Positions 45,484 through 57,084 of a stretch of 64,000 bases of DNA are shown in pieces. Both the position numbers and the translations under genes were made by a program. The first letter of the stretch is position 1; each line of letters starts with the position of its first letter. Below the pieces are notes generated by a model. The model was not told the DNA's origin, made no database searches, and saw only the letters and a program-made list of their open reading frames with translations. The DNA is taken from NCBI GenBank assembly GCA_014843695.1, contig CM026387.1, positions 63,420,095-63,484,094 on the forward strand, given 5' to 3'. This DNA comes from Archivesica marissinica. Taxonomy: Eukaryota > Mollusca > Bivalvia > Venerida > Vesicomyidae.

Positions 45484-46770
45484 AAATAGACTGATTCTTT
45501 CACTTTAAGTGACAGTAAAACTGTCCAAATAGCCTGAATAAGTGTGCACTGAATTCTACTGATAAAATCTACGTAAGCTTATTCCGGCTATAATGTAACA
45601 TTTTAACTGTATTATATAAGCATATCAGATGTCTTTGTATAGTATTAGTTTATTTGTGTATTGGGTGTTCGCTACTATGAAGCTATGCAATTGAGTTGGG
45701 TTATGTCCCCATGTGACCGGCCAGTAATTCAATCTTGTATTCCGGATTGTGCTGCATATATGAAAGCTGGTTTTGTTAGGTTATCTCCCTTATAAGGAAC
45801 ATGCCATTTGTAATGCTCCAAACCTTTTTCGAATGCCAAATCGTGTTAATCATTTTGTAATTAGTGGTAGAAATAGTAGTAGCTCGACTCAATCGACGAC
45901 TATGTTTTCTTCTTTCGGTAGATCCATATATATGTTCAAACAATTAGGACACACTATCAAAAGGTCCACAGTCAAAATCATAGCTTGTAAGTCAAACATA
46001 ACTTTTAACTGTAAAATAAAATATATCAATCTCAATGTGCATTTATTTTCCCGCCAGCATGGCATATGTCTGTAGATCTAGTGTTCTTTATAATGTTGGT
46101 TTGGTCAAGTTTACCAGTTTGATATTATCGATATACACTTCATGCGAACAACGTAATTTGCAGGTTTATGTTTCTAACGTCCAGGCTTTCTTTTTTTCGT
46201 ATCTGTAATAGCTTAGGAAGGATATACACTGTAAATATTCTTTATAAGCAATTAATTTGGTAGAACACTTGTAAAGACTTCTTTTTTATTAATTTGTTTA
46301 TATTGTTTTTATTAGAAGGGTCTTGAAACGAGTGATAATCCATACATGTTTAAATATATAACATATAGAAAAGTAGCAAACAACTATTGTAAGGGTAGTC
46401 TATAAGTTCAGCATAACGTTTTATAGACTTAATTAAGTTCAGAGGAATATAGAAATTCTAATAATTATTTTGGGCACGATTTTGTCACACAGTATTATGT
46501 ATAATAATGTGTATAAAACATATTGATCGTAAGGTGGATTTATTTCGTGTGTGTTGTGCATATTTGTAAGAATCTCATTGTTGTTTCATATTTTCTTTAC
46601 TTTTCTACACTTTATTGGTATGAGCCGACATCACCAACCATCTATAGGTAACATCTCTCATCTGTGTGGAAGGTTGACTAAATGCAATAGATATATTAAG
46701 TGCATGCATATGGTAGCATTATGGAGAGCGGAGCTTTGGATTTGTTCGGTCTTACCTCAACTTACACAAA
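45484..46770 (+). other. LINE inter-ORF region, about 1.3 kb
   Basis: AT-rich, no supported gene. The last 200 bp match the sequence upstream of ORF2 at 2.64-2.84 kb. The length is unusually long for an inter-ORF spacer, so an older insertion inside it is possible. Confidence 0.5.
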
Positions 46771-47148
46771 ATGTCTATAAACATATGTAGTTTTAATGTC
46801 AAGGGTTTAGCCGCAAATCCTAAACGAGATCAAGTGTTCGAATGGCTGAGAAGCAATGGATTGTGTATATGTCTGCTAGATAATTTGGCTCAATTTGATT
46901 ATGAAGATATTTCGTTGTGTAATTTCAGACACAATAGCATTATATATGAAATGAACATAAATTATATCATACTACTAGCTAAATATTTCATCTTTAAATG
47001 CAAATGCGAGAAGACAATACCTACAGACGTCCAATTTGTCGCTTATTTTAAAAGGAAAATAAAAATTGAAGAAACAATCTCAATTCTCAAAAACAAACAA
47101 AATACTTTCAATGATAAATGGAGACAGTTTTTGAATCTTCTCATTTAA
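46771..47148 (+). pseudogene. ORF2 with endonuclease and RT deleted (in-frame fusion of its two ends)
   Basis: The 125-codon frame begins MSINICSFNVKGLAANPKRD and QVFEWLRSNGLCICLL, matching the first 36 residues of the 2.8-kb ORF2. At about 46876-46880 it passes into DNLAQFDYEDISLCNF and on to KRKIKIEETISIL, matching the tail at 6340-6611. About 3.45 kb of ORF2 (nearly all of the endonuclease, all of the RT and the Cys cluster) are missing, and the joined frame stays open. The protein could not support retrotransposition by itself. Confidence 0.85.
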
Positions 47149-47737
47149 CCTTTCCATAAATGTATAATATATATAGACAACCATCCACACTTATCTTTCA
47201 CTGATACGTCCTACTTTCTTTTGCTAACATTATTTCTTTTTCTCTTTTATTCAAAATTCCTGAAACTTTCCTTTTAGTATACATAAGGTTATTACTTAAA
47301 TGCTTTACATAATATATTATGATTGTGCATAACATGAAAATATCAAGTATGGCTTGTGTTGATACTGTAGGTTGTTAGTACTTGCCATTTCAAATGGATA
47401 TGGTTTTTCCCCCATATATGTACATGTTTTGAGTATGTGTAACTAGTATGTATATTGATCAGAAAAAGACAAAAAATGTACAAATATTGAAATAAATCAA
47501 GTTTAAGCTCTCGCCAAATAAAGTCTTTATTATTATTATTATTATTATCTAGGATCTGTGGTTGGCTGCAGACATTATTATGCACTATATAGGTGGCAGG
47601 CGCGGCTCTGGGAGGGCACTGCAAGAGACACATATCAGGTCCATTTTCCTCATTATGTCGGCTGGAAACGGAGGCAAGACTGTGATGTCCTGAAATCAGA
47701 AAAAGAAAAGCTTTTCATAATCTTACTTGGCACACCC

Positions 47738-48812
47738 TGTACATTCTCCACCCTGCACATTCTCCACCCTGTACATTCTCCACCCTGCACATTCTCCACC
47801 CTGTACATTCTCCACCCTGCACATTCTCCACCCTGTACATTCCCCACCCTGTACATTCTCCACCCTGCACATGCTCCACCCTGCACATTCTCCACCACCC
47901 TGTACATTCTCCACCCTGTACATTCTCCACCGTGTACATTCTCCACCCTGTACATTCTCCATCCTGCACATTCTCCACCCTGCACATTCTCCACCCTGCA
48001 CATTCTCCACCCTGCACATTCTCCACCCTGCACATTCTCCACCCTGTACATTCTCCACCCTGCACATTCTCCACCCTGCACATTCTCCACCTTGCACATT
48101 CTCCACCCTGCACATTCTCCACCCTGCACATTCTCCACCCTGTACATTCTCCACCCTGCACATTCTCCACCCTGCACATTCTCCACCTTGCACATTCTCC
48201 ACCCTGTACATTCTCCACCCTGTACATTATCCACCCTGTACATTCTCCACCCTGCACATTCTCCACCCTGTACATTCTCCACCCTGTACATTCTCAACCC
48301 CGCACATTCTCCACCCTGTACATTCTCCACCCTGCACATTCTCCACCCTGCACATTCTCCACCCTGCACATTCTCCACCCTGCACATTCTCCACCCTGTA
48401 CATTCTCCACCCTGCATTTCTCCACCCTGCACATTCTCCACCCTGTACATTCTCCACCCTGCACATTCTCCACCCTGTACATTCTCCACCCTGCACATGC
48501 TCTACCCTGCACATTCTCCACCCTGTACATTCTCCACCCTGCACATTCTCCACCCTGTACATTCTCAACCCCGCACATTCTCCACCCTGTACATTCTCCA
48601 CCCTGCACATTATCCACCCTGCACATTATCCACCCTGCACATTCTTCACCCTGCACATTCTCCACCCTGCACATTATCCACCCTGCACATTCGCCACCCT
48701 GCACATTATCCACCCTGCACATTCTCCACCCTGCACATTCTCCACCCTGTACATTCTCCACCCTGTACATTCTCCACCCTGCACATTCTCCACCCTGTAC
48801 ATTCTCCACCCT
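47738..48812. repeat. Minisatellite, 16-bp unit, about 67 copies
   Basis: Unit CCCTGCACATTCTCCA, with a C/T choice at one position (tgcac or tgtac) varying from unit to unit. The unit has no stops in any frame, so several 16-residue-repeat frames (Pro/Ser/His/Thr on plus, Gly/Glu/Val on minus) stay open. Not considered genes. Confidence 0.97.
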
Positions 48813-48937
48813 GATCGCTTCCAAGCAGAAGGTGGGTCCCGCCGTGTACCCCGCTTGACCTAAATACTATATTTAATTGATGTCAACTGGGTACATTTTC
48901 CCTCAGAGTAGTGAGCTTTCACCAAAATAAATATAGA

Positions 48938-49226
48938 GTGTGTTTTACGTTTATTTAACGTCGCCACCGGTTGCCCATATGAGCGACACCTCCTTAAGAG
49001 ATTAGTCATTTTAGATGTTTGGAGGATAATGCAATGATACAGACAGCGACCCATTCCAGAGTCTCCTCTGGTTCTTTTACGTACACGGAGTAAAGCACCC
49101 ACACGAGACATCGGTTTAATGTCCCATCTGAAAACTGTTAATTTTATTAGGGTCAGACGGGGGATCGAACCTGCGATCCCTGGATTACCAGTCCAGCTGG
49201 TTACCACTGGACTACATATCCATCTG
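48938..49226 (-). mobile_element. SINE family A, complete copy
   Basis: Minus orientation, full length, with hairpin tgcccatatgagcgac-type variant and Thr-type anticodon arm. Head-to-head with the next copy. Confidence 0.92.
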
Positions 49227-49283
49227 ATGGTCTAAATGGCGGACGAGTTCTAGTTTATATAGCACTGTAACGTGAGCCCCACA

Positions 49284-49573
49284 GCTGGATCTGTAGTCCA
49301 GAGGTAACGCACTTGACTGATAACCCAGGGATCGCTGGTTCGATCCTCCGTCTGACCCTAATAAAATTAACAGTCTTTCAGATGGGACGTTAAATCGATG
49401 TCTCGTGTCGGTGCTGTACACCGTGCACGTAAAAGAACCAGAGGAGACTCTGGAATGGGTCTCTGTCTGTATCATTGCACTATCCTCCAAATATCTAAAA
49501 TGACTAATCTCTTCAGGAGGCGTCGCTCATATGGGCAACCGGTAGCGACGATAAATAAACGTAAAACACACAC
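49284..49573 (+). mobile_element. SINE family A with target duplication
   Basis: Full-length copy flanked by an exact 11-bp direct repeat acgtgagcccc (49270-49280 and 49572-49582), evidence for LINE-mediated insertion. Head gatctgtagtccagaggtaa, box B ggttcgatcct. Confidence 0.93.
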
Positions 49574-49924
49574 GTGAGCCCCGAAAGTCCATGATAATTA
49601 AAAGTTCGCTAATGCGATTTATGGGGCTCACGCTACGGGTATAAGAATCGTAAGTTGTGAGAATTGAAAGTCAATAACAATATCTTTCCTCCACTTTAGT
49701 TTAAACATTCACCTTTTGACATCTATATATAAAATAAAATTTGAATAAAAGAAAAATGAAAACGAGTCGGTTTATTAAATGGCAAAGGGTCTCAAACACG
49801 TTTTACAGACACTCGACCGCTACGAACAACAACTGGAAACTAGCAAATACCTCATTGGGGAGACACACAATATAGATAAAGCGAGATAATTACTGTGGGT
49901 TGTGATGAATCTGTGCACGAACGA

Positions 49925-50259
49925 ACGCACGCACACACATACACACACACAGACACACACACACACACACACACGTACACACACGTACACACAGACACAG
50001 ACACAGACACAGACACAGACACAGACACAGACACAGACACAGACACAGACACAACGACACACACACACACAGACACAGACACAGACACAGACACAGACAC
50101 AGACACGGACACAGACACAGACACAGACACAACACAGACACAGACACAGACACAGACACAGACACAGACACAGACACAGCACAGACACAGACACACGACA
50201 CAGACACAGACACAGACACAGACACGCACACACACACACACACACACACCGCACACGCA

Positions 50260-50331
<72 letters not shown>

Positions 50332-50382
50332 CACACACACACACACCACGCACGCACATACGCACTCACACACCACACGCAC
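49925..50382. repeat. CA and CAGACA microsatellite tract
   Basis: (AC)n flanks a hexanucleotide acagac/acacag run (about 49992-50225). Long open frames of His/Thr or Val/Cys are simple-sequence by-products. Confidence 0.97.
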
Positions 50383-50400
50383 ATACCTACACGCACATAC

Positions 50401-51755
50401 CTAACTGAAAAAACTGAAACTGTTTAATTTGGTAAAACGCCTAATTTTACACATAGTATATTCACTGGCGTTGTACAATAGAAGTAAATTAATATATAGA
50501 CATGTACTTACATAAAAACCTGAACAAAATTCTCGTTATTTACAAAAAGACATTGGTCTAAAAATAATTATGTTACCACACAATAACACATATTTGATCA
50601 ATCATTATTATAAGCATAATTTTTGGTAAATTATATCATTGTTTCTAAAACCTTTTTTAACACTACACTAATTCTACAACTATCCTGCTCAGTCTGTCAA
50701 TACATGAATGTTTTAAAACCATGAATAAAATTTTCTGAAGAACAATGTTTTAAGGCGTTTCTTAAACGTTTCTACAGAATCCAAGTTTCTCAAATCTACA
50801 GGTAAAGTGTTCCATAGCTGTGGCCCTACTGTTTTGAAGATCCTGTCACCAAATGTTTTTTGTTTGTTATACGGTACCTCATAACAACCAGTAACATCTG
50901 AAGATCTTAATCTACGTCTTGGTACCTTTTCAATTAATAACTCGGTAAGATACGCAGGGGCATGGCCTATTGAACAGTTATACATTACAGTAAGAATTTT
51001 GAATTCAATTCTGGCCCTGATGGGAAGCCAGTGAAGTTGGTACAGTGCTTGTTTTGAACTATCATATTTCCTGAGCTTTAAAACAAGTTTAGCGCACATA
51101 TTTTGTATTCTTTGCATTTTTTTGATATCACATTTGGGAACACCAAATAGAATTCCATTGCAATAATCCAGATGCGAGATGACAAGTGATAACACCAGAA
51201 TTTCAGTTGCTTCTTTGGTAAGGTATTTTCTAATATTTTTTATTCTGAGAAAATTGAACATTGCGGTCTGACATTTTCGTTTGATGTGATCTTTAAAACT
51301 GAGATTCTCGTCTAAATATGCACCAAGATACCTTATGCAGCTCACATATTTGATCTTGTCACTAGCAACGTTAAGTTCTGTTACTGAGCATTTTTTGAGT
51401 TGATGTCTGCTCCCAAATAAGATGAATTCAGTGTTTGATGAGTTCATTTTGAGTTTGTTTTGCTTCATCCAGTTATCGATTTTTAAAGCACAATTTTCAA
51501 GTTCTTGGATAGCTTGTTTTTCGTTATCCTCAGATTTTGGTTTAAACATTTTGTTTGCTATGTGATCATCTGCAAATCCATATAATGAAATTGACTGAGG
51601 GATTACACTGAACAATGTTCCGGCATAAGTCAAGTAGAGCCAGGGCCCTAAACAGCTACCCTGGGGGACGCTACACTGTAGTGGACGTGGGGTTGATACG
51701 GCGGAGTCGACAGTGACACTACAGCTGCGTGGTCTTAGATAAGAGTCGATCCAAT
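50401..51755 (-). mobile_element. CR1-type LINE, 5'-truncated, with 16-18 bp target duplication
   Basis: The direct repeat acctacacgcacatac lies at 50385-50400 and 51756-51771 (18 bp if the two preceding bases are counted). The element between has a 3' UTR ending, on the sense strand, aaattaaacagtttcagttt. It inserted inside the CA-rich tract, which continues beyond at 51757-51845. Confidence 0.9.
50713..51755 (-). pseudogene. LINE reverse transcriptase C-terminal half (CR1 group)
   Basis: From the truncation point the minus strand reads YWIDSYLRPRSCSVTVD, then VPQGSCLGPWLYL (motif B) and SLYGFADDHIANKM (motif C, FADD). The thumb has KLKMNSSNTEFILFGS and IRYLGAYLDENLSFKDHI. The C-terminal domain has HLDYCNGILFGVP, LHWLPIRARIEFKILTVMYN and GPQLWNTLPVDLRNLDSVET, then FKKRLKTLFFRKFYSWF and the stop at 50713. 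No frameshift is seen from motif B to the end. Motif A and the endonuclease are lost through 5' truncation, so it is inactive. The 22.65-kb fragment is the same family. Confidence 0.92.
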
Positions 51756-52004
51756 ACCTACACGCACATACGCACTCACACACGCACACACACACGCACG
51801 CACACACTAACATACGTTCACGCACACACACACAAACAAACACAAGATAAAGCAAAACTGACTGTTATTGCTAGACCGGCGTGACGAAACTGCACCTATT
51901 ACAGATGAGGAACACTCTCACAATAATCATGCGATACCACGGGTGCAACTTGGTTCGATCCTGAAAGACTATAGATGTGAGTGATAATATTGCAGGACAC
52001 TGAG

Positions 52005-52215
52005 TGCAGTCAATCAATCAAGCAAGCATTCAATTAGTCATGTATTAACTCAGCCAGTCTATCAGTCAAGCAATCAATCAATCAATCAACCAATTAATCA
52101 GTCAAGCAATCAATCAGTCAGGCAAGCATTCAATCAGTCATTTATTAACTCAGTCAGTCAATTAATTAATCAATCAATTAATTAATCATTCAATCAATCA
52201 GTCAAGCACGCACTC
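52005..52215. repeat. (TCAA)n-type degenerate microsatellite
   Basis: caatcaatcaagcaagcatt and similar tetranucleotide runs with scattered changes. Confidence 0.9.
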
Positions 52216-52276
52216 ATTTATTAACTCATTTTATGTTTACATGATAATATGAATGACATATAAAAGAAAGCATTTA

Positions 52277-52436
52277 CAGTCAAACCGGTCTTAAGCAGCC
52301 AGCCAAGGGAGTCAGAGAATGTGGCTGCTTAGCACAGATGGCTGCTTAATAGAGGTCAAATATATAATACAACAACCGAGAAGGAATCTGGAAACTGGCT
52401 ACTAAATGGAGGTGACCACTAACACAGGTTTGACTG
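52277..52436. mobile_element. 160-bp MITE, TA-flanked (Tc1/mariner style)
   Basis: Ends cagtcaaacc and ggtttgactg are perfect 10-bp inverted repeats, each flanked by TA. The body contains tggctgcttaatagaggtca. A second copy lies at 56541-56669. Confidence 0.88.
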
Positions 52437-52439
52437 TAC

Positions 52440-53275
52440 ATGCACATATATCAACGATACATAAATACGAGGCTATTGTTATGTTGAAAGTATATTTTCC
52501 AATCAGGAGAGTCAGCCATATTTAAAGTTTCAAAACAAATACTTGAATAATATAATTTTGATAATGCTTTAACCGAAATAGAAAAACGCATTTCTTGCAT
52601 AATTTTCTATAATTATGATTTTCAACGGGTTTTTCTAACTTCATTTATTTTACAACAATGCAAGTTCTAATGTACCGTAATCGTATAGCATAAGTTCCAA
52701 CAAGTCCAAGTTATAACACAAGTATTTATTTATCATTAAAATAAATTGTTACGATGTGCATAAGCACCATAAGGCGCGTTCAATCATCCCAGTTCGTCTC
52801 CCTGTAATCTAAATTTATCTCATCTTTTATAGAGAAGCAAGCTTGGACATGTATTCCATAAAATGTCAAGCTACAGATGTTCCAGTAAACATGTTTGGTA
52901 TAACTGTCACTCAATATATCAATTCGGATATATTGTTTTGGTGCAAACACATGCTTGTATGGAAAATAACATGTTACTATTTTGAAATTGTACTGTTTAA
53001 ACTTAAACATCAGAGTACATTTCTGATGTAATAGCACACATGTGTGGGAAAACCTTTAATATGCTGATCAGGCATACATGTAAGGGATGTCCACGCCAAG
53101 TATACTTGTTTCTCTGCCAAATTTACTTGCTTCTCTGCCAACATAAACAGTTAGTACAGTTCCATGTATAATTGCCTTGTATAGCGATCGTATACAGCAT
53201 TATTATAAATGGACCAATACTCATGAATATGTACCATGCTATACAACTAATTATGGACGTAATTAATTAACATAA
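52440..53275. other. No gene seen
   Basis: AT-rich unique sequence. Short frames near 52780-53037 on both strands lack motifs. Confidence 0.5.
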
Positions 53276-53279
53276 TCAA

Positions 53280-53517
53280 CATATAATCCCATTATTTTAC
53301 ACTAACAACTTATATTAATCACTCTCGTTGGCGCGGATGAAAGCGTATCATTATGTGGTCATTCGTGTGGAGGGAAACCGGAGTACCCGGAGAAAACCCA
53401 CCTGCCCGATCTGGCGACCACCGTACCATCTCACATTCTTCCCGGTCCGAGGATCGAACCCGGGTTGTATTGGTGAAAAGCGAGCGTGCTAACCACTGCG
53501 CTATTCGAATAGCAGAA
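53280..53517 (-). mobile_element. SINE family B copy
   Basis: Minus orientation: head with gtggttagcacgctcgcttt, box B gggttcgatcctcgg, core gggtactccggtttccctcc, 3' end attagtgtaaaat. Head end slightly diverged (tattcgaatagc). Confidence 0.82.
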
Positions 53518-53626
53518 TATTAATGACGACACAATAAAATATGTTTGGTCTAAAACAAGTTTTCTACTTTTAAAAATGTTGTGATTATATTCTAATAAAT
53601 AGTGATACTCGTCGCCAATAGATAGG

Positions 53627-53912
53627 CGGACCTGTAGTCCAGTGGTAGCACGCTGGACTGGTAATCCAGGGATCGCAGGTTCGATCCCCCGTCTGACCCT
53701 AATAAAATTAACAGTCTTTCAGATGGGACGTTAAACCGAGCTCTCATGTCGGTGCTGTATACCGTGCACGTAAAAGAACCAGATGAGACTCTGGAATGGG
53801 TCTCTGTCTGTATCATTGCACTATCCTCCAACAATCTAAAATGACTAATCTCTTCAGGAGGCGTCGCTCATATGGGCAACCGGTAGCGACGATAAATAAG
53901 CGTAAAACACAC
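53627..53912 (+). mobile_element. SINE family A, complete copy
   Basis: Head cctgtagtccagtggtagca, Thr-type anticodon arm, box B ggttcgatccc, hairpin gcgtcgct...agcgacg and short AC tail. Confidence 0.92.
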
Positions 53913-54205
53913 CTGAATTATAGAGTTTTCTCGGTGACAGAAAGCATCATCTTCCACTGAAACTGTGAATGTTGGCGTTTTTACTGATTGTGTTTCGTAT
54001 TCCTCCGCGGTTGTAACTACTTTTCAGTTATTTAGCTATTTTCTGACAATCGTGAACAGTTAATTACAGAGTAATACATTCTAATGGATATGTTTTGTCT
54101 GTAGTTTTTAAACTGAGACTAACTTGAACTAACCGGAACTATTTCTTATTGCGGACGTTCTCACTAACATAAGTAGATGTGTATTGTAGTGTGACAGGGG
54201 CAGTT

Positions 54206-54226
54206 AGAGTGTGTGTGTGTGTGTGC

Positions 54227-54285
<59 letters not shown>

Positions 54286-54297
54286 TGTGTGTGTGTA
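54206..54297. repeat. (TG)n and (GTGC)n microsatellite
   Basis: tgtgtgtg then gcgtgcgtgc repeats and tgtgtgtg again. Confidence 0.96.
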
Positions 54298-54299
54298 TT

Positions 54300-54500
54300 A
54301 ATGTCAAACCCCTTGCGGGGACCTAGACATGTTTTCCTGGGCAGGCTTAGCCGACCTAAGTGGTTAACCAGTACTAAGCAATGTGTGTGATGTGCCTTGC
54401 TCAATGACACTACATACGTGGCCTGACCGAGTATCGAACCCGGGACCTTTCGATTCCAAATCCGTCGCTCTACCACTGGACCACGGACGCAACACCCGGG
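54300..54500 (-). mobile_element. tRNA-derived SINE (family D)
   Basis: The minus strand reads gcgtccgtggtccagtggta (box A), gcgacggatttggaatcgaa and cgggttcgatactcgg (box B), followed by cattgagcaaggcacatcac, cttaggtcggctaagcctgc and ccccgcaaggggt. A single copy in this window, different from families A-C. Confidence 0.75.
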
Positions 54501-54504
54501 TACA

Positions 54505-55004
54505 ATGAGTATACTGAGACTCCTAGCAGGGTAGCTAAAATGAATAAAATTTGAAATCAAATATTATATTAGCCAGACCTATTGGAAATCATAAAAGTAA
54601 CACAGGATAACATTTCGGTGACCACTCAATCTTACATAATAAACACAACCATTGTTTGTGTCTTGGCCAGTAGAAAGTGATCCCGAAAAAGATAAATACT
54701 GTTTAAACTTACGCAGCTATCAACTTTTTCGCAAATCCCCAGTAACCCGGCTACTGCGCTACCAAATCGTTCGGTACATGATATGTCATTGCCAGTGCCA
54801 TTGCCTGTGCCAGGAGGCTGAAAGTGAAATATATGGAAGTGTGAGAGAAGGTACTGTGATCGCAAGATGGAACAGGTGGGGAGGGGGTTTGTCCGGGTAA
54901 TCCGATTTCCTCCCACTAATTGGGAAATAAAATGTGTTTAAACTAATCTTTGATTTCTTAATGACGTAGTTCAAGTTCATCGTACATAGACATAAAAGTA
55001 GTTT
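54505..55004. other. No gene seen
   Basis: Unique sequence. Short frames near 54652-54916 have no recognisable domain. Confidence 0.5.
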
Positions 55005-55005
55005 G

Positions 55006-55216
55006 TTTAAACTTTTATTTATTTTACAACGATTGAGAAGCAAGTTCTAACAACTTATAGTAATCACTCTCGTTGGCGCGGATGAAAGCGTAAGTGTGGT
55101 CATTCAGTCGATCACCGTACGTACGATCGTGATCACATACTTCCCGGTCCGAGGATCAAACCCGGTTTGCATTAGTGAGAAGCGAGCGCGCTAACCACTG
55201 CGCTAATCGGACAGCC
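55006..55216 (-). mobile_element. SINE family B, internally diverged copy
   Basis: Head tgtccgattagcgcagtggt and 3' part (gttggcgcggatgaaagcgt on plus) are conserved, but most of the GGGTACTCCGG core is replaced by gtacgtacgatcgtgatc. Confidence 0.8.
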
Positions 55217-56094
55217 AAAGTAAAAGTAGTTTGTGTTAATTTTAAATTCTTACTCCGATTTAAGTGTTTACAAAAATGAATATTTTCTAACTTCACCGAA
55301 GTCCCATATTTCACACTCAATGTTTAATATAGGGCCAACAAGTTTATGAAATATGTTGTTTGTAAAGATTAGAGAAAATCCTTTAAAGCGACACTATATC
55401 AGTGAAAACACAAATTTCTACAGAATGTATTTTCCTATTATATGATATAATTTGTGTCCACATATTTGCCTCAAATACTGAGTATTTCAACTAATAAACA
55501 AACGTACAGTTCGATTAATCAGGTCAGTCACTTGCATACAAACATACTGCTGTATATAAACATTGGCGAGTTAAAACACTGATTGAATAATATAAAATAT
55601 ATCGAATTATCACACATGGCAGGATGGCCGAGTGATCAAAGCTGTAGGCTTACGGACACATATTTTAAGTTTGATGGTTCAACAATGATTGTTTTGGTTT
55701 TCGAATGTTATGTATACAAGTGACTGCCCTAAACACAACAACAATATTGTTTGGCAATATTAAACTGAGACATTTGCATATTCCGTAAACTTACTTCGTT
55801 AATAATCTGATTTCCGAAGTAAAATATGAGCTTTAGATTATGGTACACTTACTTAATGACTTGATTCAAATATTAACGGTAAAAACCTAACGTATGTCCT
55901 GGTCGTAGTTCACGGAAACTTACGAAGGCTTTGGCGGAGATTAATGAGTCTCAGTTTAATGTTGCCAAGTAATACCTTTATTGCATTAAACATTCATACA
56001 ATGTCCATAGCAAGTCAGACTGTAGTATACGCAGTTTATTGACATAACAAACTAATGTAAACATGCATGCGTAATACAACTAGTGTATCCTGAA
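55217..56094. other. No gene seen; one tRNA-like scrap
   Basis: ggcaggatggccgagtgatc at about 55618 resembles the 5' part (box A) of a Leu/Ser-type tRNA. The rest does not fold convincingly, so it is a SINE scrap rather than a tRNA gene. Confidence 0.45.
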
Positions 56095-56405
56095 TAACAC
56101 GATTTATGGTACAGATTTACCGTTATATCTCACATTTGTGCCTATATATTTGTAGACTATTCTTAGTTAAATTATCTCTAAACGATATTATCTCGCGTTT
56201 AGTATTGACTCCGATGACAAACAAACGTCAATTCAGGAGCATGGATGACCGTTATATGAAATCATACTTTCAATCCACAAAAACACTGTTTATTGATTCA
56301 ATGTTAGTGTTCGAATATATTCGGAAGTATTTGTAGTAGCAATGCATTTATACGTGAACAAATGCATTTAATTTGCTTTTTGCGATGTAATGTCGCTTTA
56401 AGCTT
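56095..56405 (+). mobile_element. Dispersed 310-bp element, copy 1
   Basis: It starts gatttatggtacagatttac and ends gcgatgtaatgtcgctttaa. Copy 2 (59935-60240) is its inverted homologue along the whole length. No coding capacity; probably a MITE or SINE-like non-autonomous element. Confidence 0.75.
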
Positions 56406-56540
56406 AAACAGTGTATTAGCGACTGCCGTTCTGAGCTCCGGAATTCATTAACCGCTTAGGCCTACGTCCTGACGCATTAATTCCTACATGTCAGAACTCG
56501 AAACCATATATTATTCGCCAAATAAAAAACAATTACAGTA

Positions 56541-56669
56541 CAGTCAAGTCAGGTGGCTGCTTAATAGAGGTCAAATGTATAATAAAACAACCTATTGGGA
56601 CTCTCGAAACTGGCTGCTTAATACACGTTGGTTGCTTAATGGAGGTGACTACTAACACAGGTTTGACTG
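56541..56669. mobile_element. TA-flanked MITE, second copy (129 bp)
   Basis: Ends cagtcaagtc and gtttgactg, flanked by TA. Shares ggtggctgcttaatagaggt and aatggaggtgac with the 52.3-kb copy. Confidence 0.85.
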
Positions 56670-57084
56670 TAGACAATAAACGATGGACATACACATATCA
56701 TTTATTAAATAAAGCTTAAGCAAAAACATCGCACCAGGTTTGCTCTGTAAAACGCCGTAGAATCACAGCATATCATGACAAGATCGAATATGTCATTATA
56801 CGCTGGGTCATTATTGACTAACTCTTCACCATAAAGACATCTGCATAGCCTCCACAGCGATCGTTCGGGACACTGCAACAATGAAGTGTAGGCATTATTT
56901 ATATATGTTATGCGCATTGTTGGAATACGGACGATTCCGGAATCGCGCTGCGCGATTTAGGAATTCCAATACTGTTGAGCTATTCTAGAATGGTCTTGCG
57001 CAATGTTGGAATAGTGAGTTCCATGGTGAGTCAAAAATTGGCAAACAGTTCAGTGCGAATGCGAAATTGTGTATGGTATTGAGA

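Larger units (their letters stand above)
44555..47549 (+). mobile_element. L1/Tx1-like LINE with internally deleted ORF2
   Basis: It contains an intact ORF1 (44620-45483), a long inter-ORF region (45484-46770), the first 36 codons of ORF2 fused to its last 88 or so codons (46771-47148), and a 3' UTR ending in a (TTA)n run at 47527-47549. Flanking parts of ORF2 and both UTRs align with the copy at 2.5-7.0 kb. The 5' end lies against the right inverted repeat of the Academ-like element, so the exact LINE start is unclear. Confidence 0.8.

Noticed and set aside
47558..48863. Frames of 300-418 codons rich in Pro/Ser/His/Thr and their minus counterparts
   Set aside because: By-product of a 16-bp unit lacking stops in all frames.
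49820..50408. Cys/Val- or His/Thr-rich frames
   Set aside because: Read from CA/CAGACA microsatellite.
24627..53912. tRNA genes at the cloverleaf-like heads with Thr anticodon
   Set aside because: They are followed by a common SINE body and tail in every copy; the acceptor stems do not pair, so they are pol III-derived SINE heads.
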